Below are positions 1 through 7,311 of a stretch of 64,000 nucleotides of DNA, piece by piece; the first letter of the stretch is position 1; each line of letters begins with the position of its first letter. Location: NCBI RefSeq assembly GCF_011694515.1, contig NZ_CP050192.1, positions 4,906,527 to 4,970,526 of the forward strand. The letters are read 5' to 3'. The notes beneath the pieces are model-generated. The model made no database searches, had not been told where the DNA came from, and saw only the letters and a list, made by a program, of their open reading frames with translations. The DNA is from Mycobacterium sp. DL592. Lineage in GTDB: Bacteria > Actinomycetota > Actinomycetes > Mycobacteriales > Mycobacteriaceae. The position numbers and the translations under genes were made by a program.

Positions 1-604
1 TTCGGAACTGATCGGCAGGCACACCGCCGATCGACACACTCGACCACAGCGAGATCTCCGAATCACCGTGTTCGCCGACGATCACACCGTGCACGTTGCC
101 GACGGCCACCCCGGCGCGCTGGCCGATCAGGAACCGGAACCGCCCGGAGTCCAACACCGTTCCCGAGCCGAAGATCCGTCCTGGCGGCGCGTCGACGGAC
201 TTGGCGGCGGCGTAGGTGACGATGTCGACCGGGTTGGTGATGAAAATGATGATCGCGCGCGGCGAGTGCTCCAGTAGCTGCGGCGTGAGTTGTTGTGCCA
301 TAGCCACATTCGTGGCGGCGAGCTCCAACCGGCTCTGACCGGGATGCTGTTTGGCGCCCGCGGTGACGATGACGATCGCCGATCCGGCGGTGACGTCCAC
401 CTGATCCGAGCCGGTCACCGTGCACTGCGGCACGAACTGACTGCCGTGGTTGAGGTCGAGCACCTCGGCGCGCACCTTCTTGAGGTTGGTGTCGTAGAGC
501 GCCAATGCGCTCGCCGAGCCGCGGATCAGGCACGCATAGGCGATGGCGGTCCCTACGCTGCCGACTCCGACGATCGAGACCTTGCCAGCGTGATGTTCGG
601 ACAT
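1..604 (-). CDS. ldh: L-lactate dehydrogenase, C-terminus cut off by window edge
   Basis: NAD-dependent interconversion of pyruvate and L-lactate in the cytoplasm. About 201 N-terminal residues are visible. The product begins MSEHHAGKVSIVGVGSVG, a Rossmann dinucleotide-binding glycine motif. It later shows ITNPVD and, near residue 177, GEHGDSE, which carries the catalytic histidine of the lactate/malate dehydrogenase family. The family is normally about 310-320 residues, so roughly a third lies outside the window. The ATG at 602-604 is preceded by a run of G on the coding strand. Malate dehydrogenase is possible, but GEHGDSE and the overall pattern favour L-LDH. Confidence 0.85.
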   Translation of the reverse strand, partial: MSEHHAGKVSIVGVGSVGTAIAYACLIRGSASALALYDTNLKKVRAEVLDLNHGSQFVPQCTVTGSDQVDVTAGSAIVIVTAGAKQHPGQSRLELAATNVAMAQQLTPQLLEHSPRAIIIFITNPVDIVTYAAAKSVDAPPGRIFGSGTVLDSGRFRFLIGQRAGVAVGNVHGVIVGEHGDSEISLWSSVSIGGVPADQFR

Positions 605-623
605 CCCCCCATCATTCCCTGCG

Positions 624-682
624 GCGAGTGGCCACGTACGCCACCGAATCCCGGAGGATGCGTGTTGCACGTGGCCACTCGC
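624..682. terminator. 14-bp inverted repeat between ferritin-like gene and ldh
   Basis: The arms GCGAGTGGCCACGT (624-637) and ACGTGGCCACTCGC (669-682) are perfectly complementary and separated by 31 nt. They lie just past the stop of the minus-strand gene ending at 693 and before ldh. There is no T-run, which is common for mycobacterial hairpins. It could be a terminator or a dispersed palindromic repeat. Confidence 0.5.
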
Positions 683-692
683 GGCCTTGGGG

Positions 693-1652
693 TCAGTCGA
701 TCCCGACGATCTCCTGTGCGATCGCGGCGACCCGGGTCTGCGCGGCGGACACGACGCGCTGGCGGGCCTTGTGCGCCTCCTCGTAGGCGATGACTACACG
801 CAGATCGGACGGGTCGGTGAGATCCTTCACCGCCGCGACGGCTTCGTTGAGGTTCAACTCGTCGTAGCCGGCAATGGGCAGCTCCTCCGCCTCGAGGATG
901 CCGGTGGCGCTGCGCATCGAGTGCAGCGCGTCGGCGGCGCCGTCGGCGCCCTCACGGCGGGTCACCTTCTCGGCGGTCTCCAGCGCCGCGTCACGGGAGG
1001 CGGCCGCGGCCTTGACCGCGACCTCGCCGACGTGCGCGCCACGGCTGATCAGGTCGTCGACTGCAGGCCGGGCGCTGCGCAGCGTGTGCAGCGCGCGGTC
1101 GGCGCCGCGCATCGAGGAGATCAGCGGCCAGTTGGCCAGCCGCAGCGCGAGCCCGGTCACGACCTGAACCGGGGTCCGGCGCAGGGCCGCGGGGCCGCCG
1201 AGGGCGTCCTCGGCCAGGACCGTGGTGAGCCAGTCAACCGTGGCCGAATGCGCGGTGATGAGCCGGTTGGCCAGTGCCTCGACCTCGGGGCGCTTTGCGG
1301 CGACGGCCAGCGCCTTGATGTAGCGGGCGCGGTCGAGCAACTGCCCCTCCAGGGCGAGATCACCCAGCAGCGCCTCCTCGAACGGCTGGGCTTGCTCGGT
1401 GAGGGCCTTGACCGCCGCCGCAGCACGGCCGAAGAACGGTCCGATGACGTCGGGGAAGCCACCGAGGTCGCGGATGGCCTCCTCGATGGCCTCGGCGCGC
1501 TCGCGGCCGTTGGCCGCATTCTGAGTCAGCTCACGGCGGACCGCCTCGGTCCGTGCCTGTGCGACGCGGGTCTCGGCGATCTGGATTTCGGTATTGGTCA
1601 GGTCGAGTGCTGCGCGCAGCTGCGCGAGCAGAGTTGTGTCGGACATGCTCAT
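693..1652 (-). CDS. Ferritin-like domain protein of unknown function
   Basis: A 319-residue, Ala-rich, almost entirely helical protein with no signal peptide or membrane segment. I recognise it as the mycobacterial family usually labelled 'ferritin-like domain-containing protein'. Glu and His residues are scattered through the helices, but I cannot assign a di-iron site with confidence. The function is unknown. The start at 1652 (product MSMSDTTLLAQL) is preferred because AGGGAG lies about 8 nt upstream. An in-frame ATG at 1700 would add 16 poorly conserved-looking residues. It is followed by an inverted repeat and ldh on the same strand, so a transcript could run into ldh. Confidence 0.6.
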   Translation of the reverse strand: MSMSDTTLLAQLRAALDLTNTEIQIAETRVAQARTEAVRRELTQNAANGRERAEAIEEAIRDLGGFPDVIGPFFGRAAAAVKALTEQAQPFEEALLGDLALEGQLLDRARYIKALAVAAKRPEVEALANRLITAHSATVDWLTTVLAEDALGGPAALRRTPVQVVTGLALRLANWPLISSMRGADRALHTLRSARPAVDDLISRGAHVGEVAVKAAAASRDAALETAEKVTRREGADGAADALHSMRSATGILEAEELPIAGYDELNLNEAVAAVKDLTDPSDLRVVIAYEEAHKARQRVVSAAQTRVAAIAQEIVGID

Positions 1653-2017
1653 ATCGGGTCTCCCTGCGTTGACGGATGGTGTCGGCGCATGGGTCTGCAC
1701 CTACTAAGGCCTCTACCCGATCGTTGCGGTGGCTATTCGCGTTTGCAGGAGGTCACGGTTGAATTACAGATGACGTCACAGTTTCCTAAGGGTTCACGCT
1801 GATTGTTAAGGCGCCAGAAGGGAATTCGACTCTGGCGACAGTGCGCTCAAACCTGATGGGCGAAACTGCGCGCAAGATCACCCCCGCATCGTGTAACGCC
1901 ACCGCGCGTACCGGTCAGCGCAAGACGAACGAAGTTTTGCTGGAAACCCTCAGGGGTACTTTGGTTTTCAGGGGCGGGGATGAGCAATCGATTGACCGAT
2001 CAAAGGAAGTAGACATC
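1653..2017. promoter_or_regulatory. Divergent intergenic region, 365 bp
   Basis: This gap separates the minus-strand ferritin-like gene from the plus-strand heme-binding gene and must hold both promoters. I see no convincing -35/-10 pair. Visible elements are a perfect TGACGTCA palindrome at 1771-1778, a small hairpin with CGCCAGA (1812-1818) and TCTGGCG (1831-1837), and an AAAGGAAG ribosome site just before the start at 2018. No coding sequence is evident apart from an unsupported upstream extension of the next gene. Confidence 0.4.
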
Positions 2018-2416
2018 ATGACATTCAACGGCATTTCGCCGGTCAGGAAGACTGCGGCGGTGTGTACCGGTGTGCTGGCCGGGGGGCTGGCACTGGTGAC
2101 TCTGGGAGCGCCGATCGCCTCGGCCGCACCGGATTGCAGCGGCGCCGCTGTTGCCAACACCGTCAGCTCCGTCACGGGTTCGGCCCAGCAGTATCTGGCC
2201 ACCCATCCCGGTGCGGGACAGGTGCTGACAGCGGCAGCCAACCAGCCGCGTCCACAGGCGGCGGCCGACGTGCGCGGTTACTTCACCGCCAACCCGCAGG
2301 AGTACTACGACCTGCGCGGCATCCTGGCCCCGATCGGCGACGTCCAGCGGTCGTGCAACATCACGGTGTTGCCGCCGAATCTGTCGTCGGCCTACAACGA
2401 GTTCATGGCCGGCTGA
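2018..2416 (+). CDS. Secreted heme-binding (hemophore-like, MHB-type) protein
   Basis: A 132-residue exported protein. An N-terminal signal sequence (residues about 1-36, ending in an ASA|AP-type cleavage site) is followed by a short helical domain with two cysteines: one right after the cleavage site (PDCSG) and one near the C-terminus (RSCNI). The spacing, size and NPQEYYDLRGIL stretch match the mycobacterial haemophore family (Rv0203-like, MHB domain), which binds haem outside the cell. The ATG at 2018 is chosen because AAAGGAAG lies 8 nt upstream and because the signal peptide begins there. Longer upstream starts would bury the signal peptide. It converges on a MarR regulator across a strong hairpin. 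Confidence 0.75.
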   Translation: MTFNGISPVRKTAAVCTGVLAGGLALVTLGAPIASAAPDCSGAAVANTVSSVTGSAQQYLATHPGAGQVLTAAANQPRPQAAADVRGYFTANPQEYYDLRGILAPIGDVQRSCNITVLPPNLSSAYNEFMAG

Positions 2417-2428
2417 TCCGCCACCGGA

Positions 2429-2467
2429 CAATCCGCCGCCACAGCCCTGCGCCGTGGCGGCGGATTG
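2429..2467. terminator. Bidirectional hairpin terminator between convergent genes
   Basis: The perfect 14-bp arms CAATCCGCCGCCAC (2429-2442) and GTGGCGGCGGATTG (2454-2467) enclose an 11-nt loop. The hairpin fills the gap between the stop of the heme-binding gene (2416) and the stop of the MarR gene (2470), so it can end both transcripts. Confidence 0.75.
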
Positions 2468-2469
2468 CG

Positions 2470-2916
2470 TCAGGGCTCCAGCCGGGCCAGTGCCGTGCGG
2501 GTCAGCTCGTCGAGTGCGCGCAGCTGCGCCGGGGTCATCCCGTCGAACAGCGTCGAGCGAATCAGCTCGACATGGCCGGGGGCCGCGGTGGCCAACGAAC
2601 GCCGTCCGGTCGCAGTGATATCGACGACGGCACCGCGACGGTCACGCTCGCTGCTCTGGCGCTCGACCAGGCCCCGGGCCCGCATCCGGGCCAGCTGATG
2701 AGACAGTCGGCTCTGCTCCCACCCCAGTTCTTCGGCGAGTTCGAAGACCCTCAACTCGCCCTGTTCGGACAGCGCCACCAATACTTCGTAATCGGCCAGC
2801 GACAGCCCGCAATCGGCCTGGAGCTGTCGGTTCATCGCCGATTCCAGTCGCGTCACCATGGCCAGATAGTTGCGCCAGACCCGCTGTTGGCTCTCGGTCA
2901 GCCAGCGCTGCGTCAT
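2470..2916 (-). CDS. MarR-family transcriptional regulator
   Basis: A 148-residue DNA-binding protein with the MarR winged-helix layout. There is a helical dimerisation N-terminus, then LSLADYEVLVALSE and LGWEQSRLSHQLARM (recognition helix), then a wing containing RDRRGAVVDITATGR. MarR proteins usually repress a nearby gene and release DNA on binding a small phenolic or oxidised ligand. It is divergent from a pirin gene with 94 bp between, the typical arrangement of a local regulator and its target. A palindrome in that gap overlaps the likely pirin promoter. The inducing ligand cannot be told from sequence. Confidence 0.85.
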   Translation of the reverse strand: MTQRWLTESQQRVWRNYLAMVTRLESAMNRQLQADCGLSLADYEVLVALSEQGELRVFELAEELGWEQSRLSHQLARMRARGLVERQSSERDRRGAVVDITATGRRSLATAAPGHVELIRSTLFDGMTPAQLRALDELTRTALARLEP

Positions 2917-2955
2917 GGCGCCCAGCCTAGCGGAATAGATGACACGTCATGGGAG

Positions 2956-2990
2956 TTGTCGAGATCATCGCCTGCCACCTAGGCTGGCAA
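2956..2990 (+). promoter_or_regulatory. Putative pirin promoter with overlapping operator palindrome
   Basis: A possible -35 TTGTCG (2956-2961) and -10 TAGGCT (2980-2985) face the pirin gene with an 18-nt spacer. The inverted repeat TGCCA (2973-2977)/TGGCA (2985-2989) spans the -10 and is a plausible MarR operator. A second short repeat, TGAC/GTCA, lies upstream near 2940. This is inference from spacing only. Confidence 0.35.
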
Positions 2991-3010
2991 CGACCCAAAG
3001 GGGTGATGAC

Positions 3011-3766
3011 ATGGCCGCCACAGTCGACATTCGACGTGCCGCCGACCGCGCCGCGACAAAGATCTCGTGGCTAGACTCGAAGCACTCGTTCTCGTTCTCC
3101 GACCACTACGACCCGGCCAACACCCATCACGGACTGCTCCTGGTGAACAACGACGACATCGTAAAACCGGGTACTGGATTCGACACCCACCCGCACCGGG
3201 ACATGGAGATCGTCACCTGGGTGCTGCAGGGCTCGCTCGTCCACCAGGACTCGACCGGGCACTCGGGCGTAATCTACCCCGGACTGGCCCAGCGGATGTC
3301 CGCGGGCCGCGGCATCCTGCATTCCGAGAAGAACGACTCGTGGTCGCTCACCGGCGGTGAAAGCCACGACGAGCCAGTGCATTTCGTACAGATGTGGGTG
3401 GTGCCGGACGAGGCTGGCGTCACCCCCGGCTACCAGCAGCTCGAGATCGACGACGAACTGCTGCGCGGCGGCCTGGTCACGATCGCATCAGGAATGCCCG
3501 AACACCGGAACGCGAGCGCGATCAGCATCCACAACCGCTACGCCGCACTGCACGGCGCGCGACTGCAACCCGGTGACAGCGTGCAACTGCCCGAGGCCCC
3601 GTATCTGCACCTGTTCGTCCCCCGCGGCGAGGTGACGCTGGAAGGCGCCGGCGAGTTGACCGACGGCGACGCGGTGCGGTTCACCGCCTCGGGTGGACAG
3701 CGGGTCACCGCGACCGCGCCTTCGGAGATCCTGGTCTGGGAGATGCATGCCGGCTTGGCGGGCTAG
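3011..3766 (+). CDS. Pirin-family cupin protein
   Basis: A 251-residue bicupin. The N-terminal cupin carries the metal-binding signature THPHRDMEIVTWVLQG (near residue 60) and HSEKND, matching the His/His/His/Glu iron site of pirins and quercetinase-like YhhW proteins. The C-terminal half (from about residue 140) is the pirin_C cupin. Pirins act in the cytoplasm as redox sensors or, in some bacteria, as quercetin 2,3-dioxygenases; which applies here is unknown. The ATG at 3011 has AAAGGGG 6-10 nt upstream. It sits divergent from a MarR regulator that probably controls it. Confidence 0.85.
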   Translation: MAATVDIRRAADRAATKISWLDSKHSFSFSDHYDPANTHHGLLLVNNDDIVKPGTGFDTHPHRDMEIVTWVLQGSLVHQDSTGHSGVIYPGLAQRMSAGRGILHSEKNDSWSLTGGESHDEPVHFVQMWVVPDEAGVTPGYQQLEIDDELLRGGLVTIASGMPEHRNASAISIHNRYAALHGARLQPGDSVQLPEAPYLHLFVPRGEVTLEGAGELTDGDAVRFTASGGQRVTATAPSEILVWEMHAGLAG

Positions 3767-3913
3767 CGCCGGTTGCGTTGCCGTCATCCCCGCCGGCGCG
3801 CCGCTCGCTCTTCCGTTGGCGCGCAGGCACACTGGAGTTTCAGCAGACCTTAGTCGGCGGGTGTCAGGACGACGAGGCGGTCCGGTAGGGCCGCCCAGGG
3901 GCCGCGGCGACCG

Positions 3914-3952
3914 GTCCCGACGGCGCGGTGTATCGCCTCGCGCCGCCGGGAC
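3914..3952. terminator. Hairpin after the GlsB-type gene
   Basis: The arms GTCCCGACGGCGCG (3914-3927) and CGCGCCGCCGGGAC (3939-3952) pair at 13 of 14 positions around an 11-nt loop. The hairpin lies 9 bp beyond the stop of the minus-strand gene at 3962 and probably ends its transcript. Confidence 0.6.
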
Positions 3953-3961
3953 GGTGACCCC

Positions 3962-4240
3962 TTAGCGGTGGACCTGGTCGCGCCGTCCGGTGACTGCCAC
4001 GTAGATCCCGATCAGCACCACGGCGACAACGATGCCGACCAGGAACGGGATGATCGCGAATCCGCCGTTGGAGTTGGCGTATCCGAACTGATAGCTGATC
4101 CAGGATCCCAGGAAGGAGCCGACCACTCCCAGCAGGATCGTCATGATGACGCCGATGTTCTGCTTGCCGGGCATCACCAGGCGCGCCAGCGCGCCGACGA
4201 TCAAGCCGACGACGATCGCTCCGATAATCGTTCCGATCAT
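3962..4240 (-). CDS. GlsB/YeaQ/YmgE-family small membrane protein
   Basis: A 92-residue protein with three hydrophobic segments: MIGTIIGAIVVGLIVGAL near the start, a central IGVIMTILLGVVGSFLG, and IIPFLVGIVVAVVLIGIYV before a charged tail. This is the pattern of the 'transglycosylase-associated' family (GlsB/YeaQ/YmgE), inner-membrane proteins linked to envelope stress but of unknown mechanism. The ATG at 4240 is chosen because AGGAG lies 5 nt upstream and the conserved MIGTIIGAIVVG motif starts there; the open frame extends to 4387 without family similarity. Confidence 0.8.
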   Translation of the reverse strand: MIGTIIGAIVVGLIVGALARLVMPGKQNIGVIMTILLGVVGSFLGSWISYQFGYANSNGGFAIIPFLVGIVVAVVLIGIYVAVTGRRDQVHR

Positions 4241-4403
4241 TGCTGCTCCTAGTGTTGGGCGGCCCCGGGCGGGATCCGCGCAGAGCACGTGTTCCCATTT
4301 CTGGGAGTCGATAACCTCGCGCCCGCCGGTAGGCGCATCAGCAAACACTTCGGCGCGCCTGTAATAGCGCTGGGCCCGAACCGTCATGCGATTGTTACGA
4401 AAG

Positions 4404-4431
4404 TTGACTGTGTGATTGCTGTGGCTACAGT
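4404..4431 (+). promoter_or_regulatory. Putative SigA-type promoter of the phosphodiester glycosidase gene
   Basis: TTGACT (4404-4409) and TACAGT (4426-4431) are spaced by 16 nt and lie 43 bp before the GTG start at 4474. Both hexamers fit the mycobacterial housekeeping pattern. Confidence 0.45.
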
Positions 4432-4473
4432 GATTGTTGCCGTATTTCGACGTTTCTCACCGAAAGGGCAACT

Positions 4474-5553
4474 GTGCCAAGCCCGGTCGCGATCGTTCGC
4501 CGCGTCGCCGCCGCCTCGATGGCGGCGATCGCCTGCCTGACACTGGCCGCCACCACGGGCGCGCCGGTGGCGGTGGCCGACGGCCGCGATCAGTTGGCTC
4601 AGGCAATCGCGACGACGCGCGGCAGCTACCTCGTCTACAACTTCGGTGGCGGCTACCCCGCCCCGCTGCTCAATGCCGCTGGCAATTGGTACGAGATGAC
4701 CGACGGTGGTCACCTGATGATCATCAAGGGCGCCTCACAACGCCTGACTCCCCGGCTGCTCGTCGACACCCACACCGGCTACCAAGCGCGCTGCGAGAGC
4801 ACCCCCGGCGCGCGCACCCGTGAAGGACTCGTTCAAGCCTCCGAGACCTATTCCCCGCTGCAGGCCTGGCAGGCTCTCGGTCAGCCCACCATCGCCATCA
4901 ATGCCAATTTCTTCGATGTCCGCTCCCAGCAAGCGGGTTCATGGAAGACGACGGGCTGCAGTTCTCCTCTGGGCGCCTACGTCGACAACACCCGCGGGCA
5001 GGGCCGCGCCAATACCGCCGTCACCGGGACCATCGCCTACGCCGGAAAGCAGGCGCTGTCCGGAGGCGACGAAGTGTGGACAGCCCTGACGACGATGATC
5101 CTGCCGGTGGCCGGCGCCCCGTTCGTCGTGACACCCAAGTCGCCCGACGACTACGACGCCGCGTCGCCGGTGATCCAAGGCCTGATGGACAAAGGCACCA
5201 GGTTCGCCGCAGTCAGCGGCCTGAAGCTGCTGGCGCCGGGTGACACCGGGCAGATGAACGATCCGGGCCCCAGCGCGGCCCGCACGGCGTTGGCCTACGC
5301 CCGCGACAAGGACGAGATGTACATCTTCCAGGGCGGCAGTTACACCCCCGACCAGATTCAGGACCTGTTCCGCGGATTGGGAAGCGACACAGCCATTCTG
5401 CTCGACGGTGGCGGCTCGTCGGCGATCGTGCTGCGCCGCGATACCGGCGGCATGTGGGCGGGTGCCGGCGTGCCGAAGGGGTCCTGCGACACGATGCAGG
5501 TGCTCTGCGACTCGCGTGAGCGGGCACTGCCGAGTTGGCTTGCCTTCAGCTAG
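4474..5553 (+). CDS. Secreted phosphodiester glycosidase family protein (NAGPA domain)
   Basis: A 359-residue exported protein with a signal peptide at about residues 1-36 (RRVAAASMAAIACLTLA...AVADG). The mature part is a NAGPA/DUF2233 domain. Its hallmark C-terminal block includes ARTALAYARD, IFQGGSYTPDQIQDLFRGLG and LLDGGGSSAIV, where the DGGGSS loop is the family's active-site region. Related enzymes remove GlcNAc from phosphodiester-linked sugars such as teichoic acids or mannose-6-phosphate; the mycobacterial substrate is unknown. The GTG start has GAAAGGG 6 nt upstream. It is the last intact gene before a rearrangement scar upstream of rodA. Confidence 0.75.
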   Translation: MPSPVAIVRRVAAASMAAIACLTLAATTGAPVAVADGRDQLAQAIATTRGSYLVYNFGGGYPAPLLNAAGNWYEMTDGGHLMIIKGASQRLTPRLLVDTHTGYQARCESTPGARTREGLVQASETYSPLQAWQALGQPTIAINANFFDVRSQQAGSWKTTGCSSPLGAYVDNTRGQGRANTAVTGTIAYAGKQALSGGDEVWTALTTMILPVAGAPFVVTPKSPDDYDAASPVIQGLMDKGTRFAAVSGLKLLAPGDTGQMNDPGPSAARTALAYARDKDEMYIFQGGSYTPDQIQDLFRGLGSDTAILLDGGGSSAIVLRRDTGGMWAGAGVPKGSCDTMQVLCDSRERALPSWLAFS

Positions 5554-5606
5554 CTGTCGGGATGTGGCGGCCGTTTTTTGTCGGACCCTGTTGCGATGAT
5601 GGGGTC

Positions 5607-5852
5607 ATGTCTTCGTCGGCTGCGGTAGCCACTCCCAAGAAGCGCCTTGAGGTGCTCTTCGAGGAGTTGGCCGAGTTGGCCGGGCAGCGCAACGCCATCG
5701 ACGGCCGCATCGTCGACGTGGTCGCGCGGCACCGCGCACTACCCCGGCGCCCCCACCGAGCCCGTCGCCGACCGTCACCAATAGTGAAAGCGCCACGGCA
5801 GCAACGGAATCCGTTGTACCGCCCGCACCGCCTAGCCCGTCACCGACGGTAA
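5607..5852 (+). pseudogene. Truncated REP13E12-type (DUF222/HNH) gene, N-terminal fragment
   Basis: From the ATG at 5607 the frame reads MSSSAAVATPKKRLEVLFEEL and ELAGQRNAIDGRIVDVVA. This is the N-terminus of the mycobacterial 13E12 family, full-length proteins of about 400-550 residues with DUF222 and a C-terminal HNH nuclease domain. After about residue 40 (near 5727) similarity stops. The frame continues into unrelated Arg/Pro-rich codons that are out of frame with the downstream pstP-like sequence, ending at 5852. The 50 bp before the start also resemble the 5' region of such elements. Members are repetitive and are known recombination and phage-integration targets. Confidence 0.65.
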
Positions 5853-5908
5853 CCCAGTTGCCCGCGCCGCCGCAGAAGCCGGGTGTGGACTGCCGGGCGG
5901 CAGCATGA
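5745..5908 (+). pseudogene. C-terminal remnant resembling PstP phosphatase tail
   Basis: In the frame ending at TGA 5906-5908 the sequence reads as a Pro/Ser/Thr-rich tail with two PSPSPTVT units and the ending QLPAPPQKPGVDCRAAA. Its position fits PstP, the Ser/Thr phosphatase gene that precedes rodA in mycobacteria, and its stop overlaps the rodA start by ATGA as expected of that operon. No ATG, GTG or TTG occurs in this frame from the stop at 5648-5650 to the end, so the remnant cannot be translated by itself. The catalytic PP2C domain and membrane segment are absent. The assignment to PstP rests on position and tail composition. Confidence 0.6.
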
Positions 5909-7311
5909 GTACCCAACCGCAAGCCCCCGTGACCGTGGCGCCGGTCGCCCCGACCCGGCGCAACACCGAGTTGGCGCTGCTGATCTTCGCGACGCTGATC
6001 ACCGCGGTCGCGCTGATGATCGTGGAGGCCAATCAGGAGCAGGGGATCAGCTGGGATCTGGCCAGTTCCGTACTGGCTTTCCTGACCCTGTTCATCTGCG
6101 CGCACCTGGCGATCCGGCGCTATGCGCCCTACGCCGACCCGGTGCTGCTGCCCATCGTCACGCTGCTCAACGGACTCGGCCTGGTGATGATCCACCGGCT
6201 CGATCTGGTGCCCGGCGCGCTGGCGGCATCGGCCAAGGGCCCCAGTGACTCTCAGCAGATGTTGTGGACGCTCGTCGGTGTCGTCGGCTTCTCGTTGGTT
6301 CTCGTCTTCCTCAAAGACCACCGGATCCTGGCTCGCTACGGCTACGTCTTCGGTCTGGTCGGCCTGGTGCTGCTGGTCATTCCTGCGCTGCTGCCGGCCA
6401 GATTCTCCGAGACCAACGGTGCCAAGATCTGGATTCGGTTCCCGGGCTTCAGCATTCAGCCCGCCGAGTTCTCCAAGATCCTGTTGCTGATCTTCTTCGC
6501 CTCGGTCCTGGTGGCCAAGCGCAATCTGTTCACCAGCGCCGGCAAGCACGTCCTGGGGATGGACCTGCCCCGCCCGCGCGACCTGGCCCCGCTGCTGGTG
6601 GCATGGATCGCCTCGGTCGGAGTGATGGTGTTCGAGAAGGACCTCGGCACCTCACTGTTGCTGTACGCGTCGTTTCTGGTGATGGTCTACATCGCCACCG
6701 AGCGATTCAGCTGGGTTGCGATCGGCTTGACCTTGTTCGCCGCGGGCAGCGTGGTGGCCTACCACCTGTTCGGACATGTCCGGGTGCGCGTGCAGACCTG
6801 GCTGGATCCGTTCGCCGACCCCGAGGGCGCCGGCTATCAGATGGTGCAGTCGCAGTTCAGCTTCGCCACCGGCGGCATCTTCGGCACCGGTCTGGGTAAC
6901 GGCCAGCCCGGGACCGTGCCCGCTGCGTCGACCGACTTCATCACCGCCGCCGTCGGCGAAGAGCTGGGCCTGGTGGGCCTGGCCGGGGTGCTGCTGCTTT
7001 ACACCATCCTGATCCTGCGCGGCCTGCGCACCGCGATCGCGGTGCGCGACAGCTTCGGCAAGCTGCTGGCCGCGGGCCTGGCCTCCACTCTGTCCATCCA
7101 GTTGTTCATCGTCGTCGGCGGTGTCACCGGACTGATCCCGCTGACCGGGCTTACCACTCCGTGGATGTCCTACGGCGGCTCGTCGCTGGTTGCCAATTAC
7201 CTGCTGCTGGCGATCCTGGTGAAGATCTCCCATGCCGCGCGGCGGCCGATCATGACCAGCCCGCACACCCCGATCGCGGCGGCCAGCACCGAGGTGATCG
7301 AGCGCGTATGA
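5905..7311 (+). CDS. rodA: RodA, SEDS-family peptidoglycan glycosyltransferase
   Basis: A 468-residue polytopic inner-membrane protein that polymerises lipid II into glycan strands during cell elongation, working with the transpeptidase encoded next (pbpA). It has about ten to twelve hydrophobic segments. The SEDS signature regions include WIRFPGFSIQPAEFSK (near residue 180), EKDLGTSLLLY, and the conserved C-terminal GLIPLTGLTTPWMSYGGSS. The ATG at 5905 overlaps the stop of the pstP-like remnant, and its own stop overlaps the pbpA start (ATGA at 7308-7311). Because the remnant upstream is untranslated, the translational coupling seen in other mycobacteria is probably lost here. Confidence 0.95.
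   Translation: MSTQPQAPVTVAPVAPTRRNTELALLIFATLITAVALMIVEANQEQGISWDLASSVLAFLTLFICAHLAIRRYAPYADPVLLPIVTLLNGLGLVMIHRLDLVPGALAASAKGPSDSQQMLWTLVGVVGFSLVLVFLKDHRILARYGYVFGLVGLVLLVIPALLPARFSETNGAKIWIRFPGFSIQPAEFSKILLLIFFASVLVAKRNLFTSAGKHVLGMDLPRPRDLAPLLVAWIASVGVMVFEKDLGTSLLLYASFLVMVYIATERFSWVAIGLTLFAAGSVVAYHLFGHVRVRVQTWLDPFADPEGAGYQMVQSQFSFATGGIFGTGLGNGQPGTVPAASTDFITAAVGEELGLVGLAGVLLLYTILILRGLRTAIAVRDSFGKLLAAGLASTLSIQLFIVVGGVTGLIPLTGLTTPWMSYGGSSLVANYLLLAILVKISHAARRPIMTSPHTPIAAASTEVIERV

Noticed and set aside
687..1802. A 371-codon plus-strand open frame opposite the ferritin-like gene
   Set aside because: It is antisense to a gene with good codon use and a ribosome site, has a Gly/Arg-rich translation without domains, and arises from high GC content.
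1841..2017. A longer start for the heme-binding protein
   Set aside because: It would place 59 non-hydrophobic residues before a clear signal peptide, while the ATG at 2018 has a strong ribosome site.
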